From Sindora glabra (taxonomy: Eukaryota; Streptophyta; Magnoliopsida; Fabales; Fabaceae), in the NCBI GenBank assembly GCA_020226215.1, contig CM035230.1, positions 22,425,883-22,489,882 of the forward strand: 64,000 nt of DNA, in the 5' to 3' direction. Both the position numbers and the translations under genes were made by a program. Shown in pieces: positions 11,763 through 23,989 of the stretch (the stretch's first letter is position 1; each line of letters opens with the position of its first letter). Under the pieces are notes generated by a model that was given only the letters and a program-made list of their open reading frames with translations, was not told the DNA's origin and searched no databases.

Positions 11763-14000
11763 GTGGATTTACTTTCATTTTGATGAAAGAAGTGCAGGAA
11801 ATAAACTGAAAGCCAGAAATAAGAAATTTGATTAACAGTATTTACCAAAAGCTATCAGATGAAAAATCGAGTTATGCTCTATTTTTCTTTGTGGGTTATA
11901 GTTGATATCTCGTAGTCTTTCTCGAGAAGGAACCATGTATAGGATACAAGTTTGCAGTAGTTATTGAAGGTTTTTAAGAACCAATTGTCAACGCTTTGTA
12001 ACAAACTACTCTTATATCTAATGTAATCATGATGCATATTTTTACTAAAATTAAGTTTAAGGCTCCTCATCCTGTAATTCATGGGCTAAATTATTAAAAG
12101 GGTTGATGATGTTATAAAAATCTCTATTGTTTTTTTTTAATTTTATTTTTTTAAAGAAAAGTTTGGGAATCAGATAAATTGTTTGATTCTAGGATCAAGA
12201 TACATCATTAATTTCTTTAAAAGTTTATAATAATAATAATAATATCATTTAAGTTGAATATCAGGAGATTCAATGATACGTAAATCACTAGTTGCGTGGT
12301 TTCTCAATGAAAAGTTTTCATAATATAAGGAATGTTTCATATTCCAACTTTTCCACTGTCAAAGTAAGATTGACTACCATGTTCTTTTGTACCACAAATA
12401 AAAAGCCCATTTATAGGCAACTGCCAACGTGCCAACAGACACGAAGACAATCATACCAAAAATCATTTTCAAGTTGATCTGTTCAACGCGTTTCATTCTC
12501 CGGTGAACCGTCAACTGCATAATTGAGAGGCCCCATGTTATCGTCTAGTGAGGATCGGAGAATGTCGGCCTCAAAATTTCCATACGTTTTAACCGTTGTT
12601 GCTTCTATCAATTGGGTCGTCGTTTCTCATCTTCCATTACAACCTCTCCTACCACTGCCTTTCCCACTGTCACCCTCCGCAGACACATATTTCAACTTTA
12701 TTCTCACTCACGTTGAATTTTATAATTATTATTAATTAATGTTAGTTTCTAATTAGTATAAGATTTCATTTGGTCGGTAAGATTTGCATAAGAAGTATAA
12801 CTTTGGGATAAATAAAATTTTTTTAAATTGTTTGATTCGGCACTTATCATTAAAATGTAGGAAGTAAAATTTTCATTTTCTACGAATCGTAAAAAGTTAT
12901 TTATCTGTGAATGTCATTCTTAGGAAGAATTTCCTACTTTAATCATCACCAAAAAATTATAACAAATAAAATATATTAACAATAAATATAATTAATTATT
13001 AATTACAAAATATAAATATAACTATTAATTATATATAATATAATTATTTTATTAATCATATAATAAATAGAATTAATGTGTATTGTATAAAATAAATATT
13101 AAATATCATATCAAAAATATAAACTATAAATATATTCATAAATATGCTACCATCTTAGAAGTGCAATTGCAACCAACGTTAATTTAGAAATTTTACTCCC
13201 TATTATATCTAAGATTTTGCTCGTATATATTAAATAGATTATTACTCCTCCTATTACTAAAAATAAAATATATTCATAAATATAATTGCATTAGAAATTT
13301 AATTTCTAAGTAGAATTATATTTATTATATACATCTATTACCTTATCTTATATTTGTTATCTTTATTATTTTAAAATTCAATTATAAAAATGAAAATGTG
13401 TATTTCTTATCTATTTCATGTAAATTAGATGGAATTAATTATTTATTTATTTAACTAATATTTTTCCTTCATATGAATTATTTTAAGATAATTTAAGATA
13501 TATATGTATATATAAGACATCTTAATTTTTTATATAACTATTTTTTATTTTTATGCCAAATTATAAAATCAAAAAAATTATGATTAAAAGAGATGTTAGA
13601 AATATAATTTATAAATATAATTAGAGATGATTAAATTTATCAATATTTTTTATTTTTATATTGCAATTTTAAAGGATATATTAGTCATTTTAACAATACT
13701 TTCTAGAAGGTTTAAAGTTGAATCAAATAATACATAGAAATTTAATTTCTAGAAAGTGTCAATTAAATAATTTTAAACACTTCCTACAAAGTTAAAAAGA
13801 GAATTTATTTTCTAAGAATTTTAACTTCTCACTGAAACTTATTTTTTATATGAATCTAATGACTCCTAAGTTATCCTCCTATTTAATAGTTAATTGCAAA
13901 ATTTTTGTAGTATAGTAAGATTGTGGATTCATAATAAATACATGTTTTAGATTATAAATATTTGTGTTAGGCACAAATTTGAGGAATAAAAAAAATACAA
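11763..14000. other. Intergenic region without recognisable gene
   Basis: Mostly AT-rich. The block 12400-12700 is less AT-rich and has short open frames (12292-12477, 12523-12735) rich in Ser, Pro and Leu, with no recognisable domain. 12770-13870 has possible TIR-element character (GATTCGG-like ends and an AT-rich core), but I could not match its two ends convincingly. Confidence 0.4.
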
Positions 14001-14009
14001 TATTGTAAA

Positions 14010-14140
14010 AGCCTATGAATGTTTGCTAAAATCCTTGTAAAGATTAAGGATAGGTGCATGATAGTAACTAAGAAGCTATAGGACTATGGTAGGGGCCTTT
14101 ATATATATTATCATGTAATCTTGATTTATAATAGATATCT
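14010..14140 (+). repeat. Short dispersed repeat (related copy at 32020-32150)
   Basis: A block around GGACTATGGTAGGGGCCTTT followed by ATGTAATCTTGATTTATAATAGAT recurs near 32085-32145 as GACTATGGTTAGGAATCTTC and TGTAATCTTAATTTATAATAAAT. The pattern resembles the end of a copia-type LTR (R/U5 region), but no full element was defined. Confidence 0.5.
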
Positions 14141-14199
14141 TCTCATCTGCAATTATTTCTCCTAAAATTTGAGATTTTTTTCATGTTAAATTTATTATA

Positions 14200-16252
14200 T
14201 ATTTTATATTTCCTTATTTATATTTTTTTATCTCTTAATGCTTGCCTATTATGAGAAATATTTTTCCAACAATTAATATTATAGTTTGATCCCTTGTGAA
14301 AGTGGTAATTTTTTATAGTTAAATCATGGTTTGATGCAACGTAAGAATATATAAACATGATGAATAATGATGTTAAAGATCTAGTTTGATAAAGTATGTA
14401 AGTTAAAGATAAGGAATGATAATGATGTGAAGATAATTTGTTTAATCCGATATAAGTTAAAGAAGATGAATGTGGATATTATGAAGGTAACTAGTTCAAA
14501 CTCTACGTGAGAGATTTTTTAGGATGGTGAATGATGGTTGTTACACTACTAGAATTAAATGTTTTATGCGAAATAATTAATTGATTTCAAGAGTGATATA
14601 AGTAAAATTTCATGTGGAAGGGTTGTAAAATAAGTTTAGTGAAAAATATTTTAAAGTTCAATATAATTAAGAATGAGTATATAAATGCAAAGTAGACTTG
14701 AAAAACTTTTTTCCCATTTTGTCCACAAGGCCACTCACCTTTTATATTTCTCTATTCTAGCCTACTTCCCATTTTTCTTCCCAAAAAGGAAGGCCAAGCT
14801 CCCCTCCCTTCTTATCCTCTCATCTTCTTCAATATAACCAAGGTAATCATTTTCACACTTTAATCTTGTAAGATTTCCCTTCTATTTCTTCTATTTAAAC
14901 TGCAAATGATTAAAGAATTTTAGTTGGTTAAGTAAGTGTTTTAGGTTTAAGATAAATTTTGTGTTATAACATTAAATCCTCTTCCTTTTAATGACTAATG
15001 GCTCAACCAAACATCACCTTAACTTCAGATGGTGCCTTCCATATGTGGTGAGTAACATTCTTCTCAATTTTAGATGAGATCTTTCTAATTTTAGTGTTAA
15101 TGTGCTTAGGGTTACCTATAAAATGCTAAAGATGAAATTAGATATATAATATACTTAAAGGTGAAATCTCTAAAGGATGATTAGAATATGATAGTTGGTA
15201 ATTTGATGATATGTGCTTGCATAAAGAATGAAATTTGAGATGGTTTAGTGGCAAATGAATAGTAAAAATGTTATGAAAATCATGAATGCTCACACATGAA
15301 TTAATTCATCATGCAAAATTTTGTAAAAGATGAATTGATTTATAAAGCAATTCATATCGAACAGAATTGAAACATAACCACTAAATTGATGCTCAAATCA
15401 ATTCATCAAGGTCAAAGAACAATTACCCCCATAATGAATTAATTCACCCTATATAGAGCCTAAATAAAACTTTATTAAATTGATCATTTACAAATTGATT
15501 CATCCAAGGTAAAAGGTACGAGCCTATGCCGAATTGATTCTTGAATTAGTTTCAAAGGCTATTTTTCTTGAAATAAGTTATATAGAAGTTAAAAATTAAA
15601 ATTTATTCCTAAGCAAATATAAAACATGAAATTAAATGGTTATAGATTGGATATTTGGGATAATATGAACTTAATACCACTTGCAAATTACTTCATTCTA
15701 TGAAAATGGTTTGACCTAATAGATATGGGCTTATTTTACTATGGGATATGTGCCTTTGGCTTAGAGATAAAATATGGCAATCCATGTATATGTTTCGATA
15801 TATATATATGTTTAGATATTATTTTCATTAAGGCTAAAATTTGAAATGCTTGTTAAAACACTAGCTTCTATTACAATTAGTTATGTAATGAATGAGATTT
15901 GATAATGATGGTGGCAATAATATTCATATTATTACTTTATACATTAGATTAGTATGCCTATTTGTAGAGGGATAAAGTTGACCACGGAGAAACCATAAAT
16001 GGACATATGGAGGATAAGGATAAAAGTTGTCACAAGGAGATTTAAATTGTATCATTTATTTATTTTCTTGAAATATTTTATTGAATAAAAACTTTATGAT
16101 CAAGGGATGAGAAAAAAATGAGAAATGAGATCTTAATGGCTGTCAATTATTATATGCAAGCTAGTAAGATCTAAAAGGTAGAGTATGTCCTTCCATATGT
16201 TCTAATTCCATCTACATTAAGGTATGTTAATATGTTATATTTCTTTGGCAAA
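14200..16252. repeat. Left part of an old gypsy-type LTR split by a later insertion
   Basis: It shows the same order of features as 2.9-4.2 kb: a pyrimidine-rich tract (14720-14830), CAAGGTAATCA, then TGGTGAGTAAC near 15047. From 15290 to 15560 short dyads of the type AATTGATTCA recur. The later gypsy element starts at 16258. The continuation is probably 25990-27038, where a gypsy-LTR-like ...GGAAACTTTTCCCTTAGG...GTAAGCCATAGGACAGCTAG tract is seen. No genes. Confidence 0.35.
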
Positions 16253-16257
16253 CTTAA

Positions 16258-16600
16258 TGGCTCAAAAGCCAAATGATAAAAGGAAAGAAATCTTTTTTTG
16301 AAAAGAAACTATTGATTCAATTCTTAAATGCTCTAAAGTACAATAGGAGTATGATTTTTATATTAGTGTTCTAAGGGAATTTTTATCCTAACTTTTCTAA
16401 AAAAATTCTCCCCTACACAAATTCCTAAGCAAGCTTTTAAACTTTTCTATGGCTAGATATAAAGCTTTAAACAATTTGTAGGCAAATCTAGAAAACTCCA
16501 AGACTAGGTACAAAGTATGATAGTTTTAATCTCTCTAGAAATTCTTAAAATATCTCTTTATTAATTGAATGTGGTTCTTTCATTCTTTAGCTCTATGATG
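16258..16600 (-). repeat. 3' LTR of the gypsy element
   Basis: It begins TGGCTCAAAAGCC on the plus strand and matches the right LTR through blocks such as ATTCCTAAGCAAGCTTT, CTATGGCTAGATA and AAATTCTTAAAATATCTC. The inner edge is followed by a purine-rich tract (minus strand CTTAGGGAGAA, 16601-16611), the expected plus-strand primer. Confidence 0.9.
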
Positions 16601-16611
16601 TTCTCCCTAAG

Positions 16612-17907
16612 TTAGACAAGACTCGCCCTCGAGTCTAATTATCTTCCTTATAGTATCACGAGAGATCAACAACATTAAAAGTTATAGAGATCCCATCTGC
16701 TTCACAACTTAAAACGATCCTTCTACCTTTAAGGATAACATGTCATTAGGTTAATTCAGAAATCTTTCTTTTTGTAAGCATATCTATAACAAGTCTCCTT
16801 CCTTGAAAGTATACTTTTGTCAATGTTTGTCTCTCTAGGATTTAAATTTTGAATTTTGTTTTTGAATTCTTGCACGAACTTGTTCATGAAACTTTTTTAT
16901 TTCCTTTTCTCTTTGCTCTACATCAGCACTATACTATTAACGAAAAGAGAATGGTGCTAAATGTAGTAGTTAAGGGGATAAATACTATGCACCATCTAGA
17001 ATGGTATCTTCTAGTGCCTTGATTATGGAGTTATTGTAGGCAAATTCGATCTAAGCAAGTATAAGATCCTATTACTTCAAATTCTTTCCAACAAAGTTAT
17101 GAAGCAGGTTACATAGAAATCTATTAATTACCTCTGTTTATCCATCTATTTGGGTGTGACCAGTATTGTTGAATTGAAGCTTAGTTCCCATTTTCTTCTA
17201 TATAGTTCTTAAGAAATGACTTAAAAATTCACATCTCAGTTAGAAGTGATTGTTTTAGAATGCTATGAATTGAAACAATTTCTTTAAAGTTTGCAATCTA
17301 GACAACATCACTTGTCCTTTAACATAGAATGAAATATGCCATCTTTGAGAACTTATCTACAACTACCATTATGGAATCTTTTTTTCTTTAAGTACATGGC
17401 AATTTAAAGACAAAATCCATGCTAACATCTTCCTAAGGTGTTTTTGGAACTAGTAAAGGCATGTATAGCCCTATATTCTAACTCGTTATCTTAGCCATGT
17501 GACAAATTCTACATCTCTAGATATGTCTATTAATATCTCTTTCAAGCTGAGGGTAGTAAAATTTTTCTTTGACCAAACCTATAGTTTTATCATGCCTAAA
17601 GTGACCGGCTAATCCTTCATCTTAAGCTTCCCAAATAATGGCTTCTCGTGGGGAATATTGGGGAATGCACAAAGCCTTATCTTTGAATGGGAATCCTTGA
17701 TGCCTGTAGTATTGCTAGAATGGTTGTTTTAGTGATACTCCAAGCTTTTCTAAAATCTAGGTCATCTTGTTATAGTTCTATGATAGTTTCAAATCTGATA
17801 ATCTTTATCTAAAATGTAGATAGCAAAGTGTGTCTTCAATTGAGAGCATCTGCTATAGCATTCTGACTTTTAGCTTTATGTTTTAATAAGATTTGGTATT
17901 CATATAA
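16612..17907 (-). pseudogene. RNase H end and integrase of the gypsy element, broken
   Basis: The minus strand gives the HHCC zinc-binding part (DEGLAGHFRHDKT ... RCRICHMAK, about 17620-17480) and the core (MDFVFKLP near 17420, KDSIMVVVDKFSKMAYFI near 17360). The first catalytic Asp is present. The position of the second reads TEM-stop rather than SDRD, and the catalytic Glu codon after MDKQR is TAA. The C-terminal part is readable to about 16640. Enzyme activity is impossible. Confidence 0.9.
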
Positions 17908-17959
17908 GAATCTGTTAACCTTAAGTTTTATATGATGAGTTTTGATAATGACAAATCGA

Positions 17960-18170
17960 CGTTTCAATAGCATTGTATGTCTTGTACTAAAATAATACAA
18001 TCTTTAATAAACATACTATATTATGATTAAAGTATATACATTATGACAATTATGCTTGTTCTTGTATATGCATGATGACAACTAAGTGTTTGCAATAGCA
18101 TTGCATGTCTTTATACCAAAATGTTATAAAATCTTTAATAAACATGCTATACTATGGTTGAAATAGTAAT
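17960..18170 (+). repeat. Pair of ~70-bp direct repeats in nested insertion 1
   Basis: CAATAGCATTGTATGTCTT ... AATCTTTAATAAACATACTAT near 17967 recurs near 18092 with GCATTGCATGTCTTT and AAACATGCTATACTATGG. No coding content. Confidence 0.75.
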
Positions 18171-18739
18171 GCTTAATTATATGCTAAAAGAGTCATATCT
18201 AATACAAGCATCACTAAGTATATGATTAACCAAGATATATGATATGATAATTACGCATATTCTTGTACTAATTTATTTTATATATGAATTATGCATCAAT
18301 ATCTTGATATATTAATTAGACTAACTATATAGTTTGTAAAGTTTATGAACTTGTATATAGGAAAGCCCAAGATGAACAAAAATGAGCATTGAAGTAAGGA
18401 AATGGAAGATCATATTGTACTCAACTCCAGAATAAGGAAGAAAGATAAGAAAAGAGATGTAATCCAAGAATTGAAGGTTAATTAGATTAAAGTATTCGAA
18501 AGCTTGGAAGTACTAGGAAAAGCCTAAGGATTTGATTGGTATAATTTTTCATCCTAAAGCTTAGACTTTCTTGTGAAATAAAGTATTTCATGATATAGAG
18601 CTTAAACATATTTTCATACTCTTAACTTGATTAAAATATTTTAAAAGGATAGCCCACAATCATATTTTTACAAGATAGTCTATAGGGACATTTTAAAAAC
18701 TAATGAGATATGAGGTTTTGATCTTTTCAATTTTGAACT

Positions 18740-19290
18740 TTGATCACCATTTTAATCATATCTCATAAAATACTTATGATTTGATTGTCAAAACTTTCCT
18801 ATTAAAAATAGACTTAATAAGCTTTCCATGGACTTGTCATTCACTTAAAATGATCAATATATAAAAAAGTTATTTTAATTTTCTGTAAAAAAGTTAAAAT
18901 GATCAATATATAAAAAAGTTATTTTGAGTCTAGAAATTAATTTTTTGTATTCGAGCCTTTTCTAACATATGCTCATTATTTTGATTATATCTTGAAAACT
19001 ATAAATGATATGAGTATGAAATTATTTTTATATGAAAATAAACTCAAAAAGCTTTCTACAAGTAGGTCATTTGCTTAAAATGACTAAGATATGAAAAAGT
19101 TATGAATTATACAATTAGAGTCTCAAAATTAAATTTTTATAAATTCATTATTTCTAATCTTCGCTCATTATTTTAAATATATCTAAAAAATTACATCAGA
19201 TATGAGCATAAAACTAGTCCCATTAGACTCAAATAGCTTTCCAACAACATGTTATTTACTGAAAATGGATTTAAAATAAAGTATTTATGA
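18740..19290 (+). repeat. Three diverged ~200-bp repeats inside nested insertion 1
   Basis: Related units start near 18740, 18965 and 19160. Each has an AT-rich ...CTCATTATTTT..ATATCT head and a ...GCTTTCCA/TACAA..TCATT.ACTTAAAATGA tail. A shorter repeat (AAAATGATCAATATATAAAA) occurs near 18847 and again near 18897. Confidence 0.65.
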
Positions 19291-20409
19291 CCTTCTAAAG
19301 TTGAGTCTGCAATTCTACCTGGGTAAATTAATTCCAAACATCCAGAGAGCACCTTAGGTATCCTATATTAATTTATGAATCAATTTCAACTATTCTGGTG
19401 CGTGAATAACAACTAGTAATTACTAGTTTTCATTCCTAACAATCCCAAATCGCTATATAAGATAAGAAACATAAAATACAACTAAGAGAGAGCCTAAACT
19501 TCATTTCTTAACATTATTTTACACCTTCTTTCAACAAATCATGATTTGAGTTTAAATTTATGAAATCCTTCTATTCTTAATTGTTTATTTATTTTATCCA
19601 CTTTTCAAAAAAGTATATTTGAGTTAATATTCATCTTGTATCATATTAGAATTATAAAGGGTAAGGTATCCCTTAAAGAATCATTGAGAGGGTGAGGAAT
19701 CCTTTGTAAAAAAATATTTTGCTCAAAGAAGAATAAGGAATTATAAAGCTTCTTCAAGTGACAGTTGAAACTTAAAAGGGATACTATATTAATACATAAG
19801 CTTGGAAAGTGGATGCACACCTTCTTGATGATATCCAAGGGAGGAACTACTATAAATTCTTATATTTGATCTCTTCACTCTATCTCTTTATTATTTCTGC
19901 ACATTGCTCTATTTTCTAGTCTTTTACTCTGTTCTGTAATTATTGTTTACTGATATATTGTGCTGATTGCTTTGTTATTTGTTAAATATATTATGTTTGA
20001 ATGTTTATATTGATGCTTAAATGATTAAATATTTAAAAGAGTTATATATCTATGCATATACTTCTTGATTATTTTGTCTATACATAGTTAATGAAATTGT
20101 TAAAGGAATTATGTTTTAATGTTGATCTTGTTAGTTCGATGATTAAATAGTTGAAAGAGAAATTATTTTATGCATTGGCATCTTTATTCTTATTTATGTA
20201 TAGTTGAATAAGTTACTTTACAGTAGTTCTTTGAATTATCATATATTGAGTGCAAACATCTTTTCAAAGCTCTCTTGGAATTGTTTAAATTAAAATTATC
20301 CTCATGACTTCCTAAAATCAAAGGATTTTCAAAGAGAATTTAAAAAATAAGAAAAGCTTTTAAAACACCCAATTTACCCTCTCTTGGGTGTGGGTTGCCA
20401 AGGCCTACA

Positions 20410-20868
20410 GAATTCACTCCAAGTAGCATGTTTATTACTGATCTTTTGCTAAGAGTTTAAATGTTTAAGGGCTTCATGATCAAAGTAAAGGATAAATCTC
20501 TTTAGGTAGTAGGTAATGGCTCCAATGTTGCGAAGCACAAATAACAACATAGAATTCTTTATCATAAATGGAGTATTTAAGTTTGGCATTGCTAAGTTTT
20601 TCATTGAAAAAAGTAATTAGACATCTTTCCTAGGTTAGAACAATGCCAATTCTAGTGTTAAAAGCATCATAATTGACTTCAAAAATCTAGTCAAAATTTA
20701 GAAGGGCTAATACTAAGGTTTCAATTAACCATTTACTTAACTTTTTAAAACTTTGTTGGGCTTGTATCATCCATTAGAATTTTCCTCCTTTGATGCAGTT
20801 TGTGAGTAAGGCAGTAATGGTGTTGAAGTTTTTGATGAATTTTCGGTAAAAAAAAGTCTAATCCATGA
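20410..20868 (-). pseudogene. End of RT and RNase H of the gypsy element
   Basis: It continues the RT after the nested insertion. RNase H is recognisable from NYDAF near 20680, NEKLSNAKLKYSIYDKEF near 20600-20560 and YFDHEALKHL near 20480. The domain is cut at 20409 by the second nested insertion, just after HATWSEF, and resumes at 17912 with LYEYQILLKHKAKSQNAIAD. The two sides join in frame once a 5-bp target duplication is removed. Confidence 0.88.
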
Positions 20869-22377
20869 TGTTAGCCAAGATTTTACCCAAGAGGGGGGTG
20901 AATTAGGTTTTAAAAACTTTTTGTAGTTATGCTTAATTTGAATGATGATCTGAATAAAGAATAAGTGTTAATGTGAAAGTGAATGCAAGATAATACAACA
21001 ACTTGATGAAGAATGTAAAGAACAGAACAATATGTCAGGAAAGTAAAGAGATATCAAACATAGCTATTTATAGTGGTTCCAAACTTGAAGATCCAACACT
21101 TCAAGGTGTACATCCACTACTAAGTCTCTCTGACTTGGATTTGAAGTCTTATCCATTATCCCTTCAAGTTTGAGAGCATTTGAAGAAGCCTCAGTGCAAA
21201 CTCTGTTTTTCCTTTTCTATCCCTTTGAGAATCCTTTCTCAAAGCTCTCAACAATTCCCAAAAGATTCACCACTCTTGAAATTTCAGGGGATACCTCACC
21301 CCAGTATCAAATAAATGAAAGAAAGTAATACAAGAATGCATCTCACAAAACTCTAGAAAGTGAATTACAAGATGAAGCTCAATGAGAAGAGTTTTTCAAT
21401 CAAGTAAGCTCAAAGGATTTCAGGCTATGAAAGGATGAAAGAATGTTTCTTGTGTCTATGTAACAATTTAAGCTCTTTCTTTTAGGAAATAATTTGAAAA
21501 GAAACCTTTATATAGAAATTAGAAGAGTCAAAAAGCCGTTACTCAGTAAATATAACTATTATAGAGTTGTTGGCACCCTGTGAATCGATTCTGGAATCGA
21601 TTTAAGGACCCTGCAAAAAATTTGAAAAATGTTAATGAATCGATTCATACTTGAAAAACTCTTTAGTGAATTGATTGCTGAATCGATTCACTTTAACTCC
21701 TTTTCAGCTCCAAATGAGTTGAATCAATTCGGGAATCGATTCAGCCTTTTTCGAAACAAGACTGAGAAAAAGCAGGATATAAAGAGTAGGTTAAGCAATC
21801 AATTCATTGGAAAGAGAGATAAAACTTTTGAAAGCATGAATCGATTCAGAAATCAATTGATTTTCCTTTGAAAAACTTTTTGGACCTTGAGAATCCATTG
21901 TTAAATCAATTTGGGCAAACCAGTTTACTCTCTGGAATCAATTCCAAGCAAACCAGTTTGCTCTCTGAATGCCTGGAATCGATTAGTGAATCGATTTGGG
22001 CAAACTAGTTTACTCTCTAGATGCTTGGAATCAATTCGGGTAAACCAGTTTACTCTCTGGATGCTTGGAATCGATTCAACCCCAGAAACAACTTTGAAAA
22101 ACGTTCTTTTACTTAAAAAATAACCCATGCTTTATTTAAAGGAGAGGCATAAGATTAACATTATGATTTTGAGAAAAATACTTGATCCCTTAATGATTGA
22201 ATCCTCTCTTACAAATAAATTCTAAAGGGATTAACTAAGAACTAACTAATCTAAACATAATTTTCTTTTCTTCATCTTCAAAACTTGTAGCAAGTTCTTT
22301 TATAAAGAGGGCTAAATCCAAAAGTCATCAAAGTGCTTTGTTATCATCAAAACTCTTTAAAGGGGCTAAGGTTAACA
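20869..22377 (-). mobile_element. Nested LTR-type insertion 2 (1.5 kb, probably solo LTR)
   Basis: Read on the minus strand it starts TGTTAACCTTA, like insertion 1, and carries GAGTTTTGATGATAACAAA just inside. It ends near the same CACCC...CTCTTGGGT tract. The target duplication is CATGA (20864-20868) and CATGG (22378-22382). It interrupts the reverse transcriptase. It is inverted relative to insertion 1 and of a different length, so the two are independent insertions of one family. Confidence 0.82.
21570..22080. repeat. Cluster of GAATCGATTC-type palindromes with ~50-bp units
   Basis: GAATCGATTC or close variants (GAATCAATTC, GAATTGATTC) occur about a dozen times. From 21910 the motif is combined with AAACCAGTTTACTCTCTGG in four imperfect units. 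Open frames on both strands here (21629-21871, 21911-22123, 21925-22128) are by-products of the repeat. Confidence 0.8.
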
Positions 22378-22382
22378 CATGG

Positions 22383-23090
22383 AACCTCCTAACATTGTAG
22401 ATGGATTTAGGAGTTAGCCAATTGTTGATGGCTTTTATCTTGCTTGTGTCAACTTAAATGTCTTCTACAATGACAATATACCCAAGAAATATAACTTTAT
22501 TTGTTAAGAAGGATCACTTCTTGAAGTTAACATAAAGTTTTTACTTTTTAAAGATCTTTAGCATTTGTCAAATATGATCCAGATGTTCTTCTTTGCTTTT
22601 ACTAAAAATTAGGATATTGTTAAAATACACGACTATAAATTTCCTGATAAAGGGTGAAAGTACTTAATTCATTCAATGCATAAATGCACTAGGAGCATTT
22701 GATAATCCAAAAAGTATTACAGCCCATTCATACAGGCTATCTCTAGTCTTAAAAGCAATCTTCCATTCATCTCCAAGCCGTATTCTAATTTAATGATATC
22801 CACTACAAAGGCCAATTTTAGAAAAGATAGTGGCTCCATGTAGTTAGTCAAGTATATCATCAAGTTTAGGTATTAGGAATCAATACTTGATAGTGATCTT
22901 ATTTACAACTCAACTATTAATGAACATTCTCTAGCTTCTATCCTTCTTTAGTACTAAAAGTGTTGGTACAGCACAAGGATCGACACTTTCCTGGATTAAT
23001 CCTTTCTTTAGTAACTCTTCAACCTGATGCTGGATCTCAGCATGCTCTTAAGGACTCATCTTATAGGTTGGTTTGTTTGGAATGATAACT
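22383..23090 (-). pseudogene. Reverse transcriptase of the gypsy element, first part
   Basis: On the minus strand one can read NKPTYKMSP, HQVEELLKKGLIQES, VDPCAVPTLLVLKKD, LYEWAVILFGLSNAPS and KLYVNFKK, a clear gypsy RT with in-frame stops. The catalytic YxDD box is YFNN (22616-22621: both Asp codons changed by G-to-A). The domain is cut at 22378 by a nested insertion and continues below 20869. Confidence 0.92.
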
Positions 23091-23279
23091 TTAAGGATGA
23101 ACTCAATAGCATGCTAGATGTCTCATATTAGTGGCAAGCTAAGAGGAATCTCTTCTAATGCAGCATCTAAAAATTCAACAAGTAATTGGTCAACTTCTAG
23201 TGGAAAAGTAGTTCCATTGTTCTATTTAAGCAATAATACAAGGCATATAGCTTGAGCTTCTGTTGATGTCACCTTGAAC

Positions 23280-23800
23280 TGAGCTTTAGATACTGAAAAC
23301 ACTAGCGGTTTAGCCTCACTTTTGGCTTGATTGAATTCTTCAGGCGATAATAGAGTTACTTAATCTTCACTCTATCCTTTATGAAAGAATAAATATTTGC
23401 CTAACCATTATGTATATCACGATAGTCATACTACCAAGGTCATCCTAAAAGAAGTGACAAGCCTCCATTGGAATGACATCACAGCATACCTCATCTTAGT
23501 ACTTTTTACTAATTGAAAAAGAAACAAGGCAGTGTTCTATAACTTTTACGTCATTATCTTTGTTAAGCCATTGTAACTTATAAGGATACAGATCCTTCTA
23601 AGTAGGTAGTTTGAGCTTTCTCACCATGTAACTTTTACCTCATTATCTTTATTAAGCTATTGTAACTTATAAGGATACAAATCCTTCTAGATAGGTAGTT
23701 TGAGCTTTCTCACCATGTATCTTGATATAACATTCTTGTAACTTCTGCCATCTATGATGACATCACAGACTTTATCTTAGGTTGTGCATCAAATGTGGAA
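23280..23800 (-). pseudogene. Aspartic protease region of the gypsy element, broken
   Basis: The minus strand retains LWCHSNGGLSLLLG, then HNG and NIYSFIKDRVKI, the usual end of chromovirus protease domains, with several stops. The domain contains an 89-bp tandem duplication (23540-23628 and 23629-23717) that by itself shifts the frame. Confidence 0.8.
23540..23717 (-). repeat. 89-bp tandem duplication inside the protease
   Basis: Two adjacent copies, 23540-23628 and 23629-23717, each starting TAACTTTTAC and ending CTTTCTCACCATG on the plus strand, with about half a dozen differences. As the copies differ only modestly, the duplication is old but younger than the element. Confidence 0.92.
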
Positions 23801-23989
23801 AATGTTATGCCTTAGCTAAGATTCTTCCTTTTTAGTTGTGGTGTGTGAGCTTCATCTAATCACCAGTGATTCTCCATGATTAGTAAGGGTAAGTTCTTCG
23901 TTAAACACTGGTGATTCAAAGTATTCATCTTTTATTCGCTTAAGCTCTTCTTCTTCTTCTGACACTTCTTGAATTTCTCTTTCAAAGAT

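Larger units (their letters stand above)
17913..20409 (+). mobile_element. Nested LTR-type insertion 1 (2.5 kb, probably solo LTR)
   Basis: It starts TGTTAACC and ends GCCTACA, with target duplication GAATC (17908-17912) and GAATT (20410-20414). An AGTTTTGATAATGACAAA motif lies near the start, and a CACCCAATTTACCCTCTCTTGGGTG dyad-rich tract near the end. The element interrupts RNase H of the gypsy element. It contains short internal repeats but no pol-like frame, so a solo LTR or non-autonomous element is likely. Its termini match insertion 2. Confidence 0.82.

Noticed and set aside
12523..12735. Pro/Leu-rich open frame in a less AT-rich block
   Set aside because: No recognisable domain, and it ends in AT-rich sequence; kept only as part of the intergenic description.
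12770..13870. Possible 1.1 kb TIR element with GATTCGG-like ends
   Set aside because: The ends could not be matched convincingly and no target duplication was seen.
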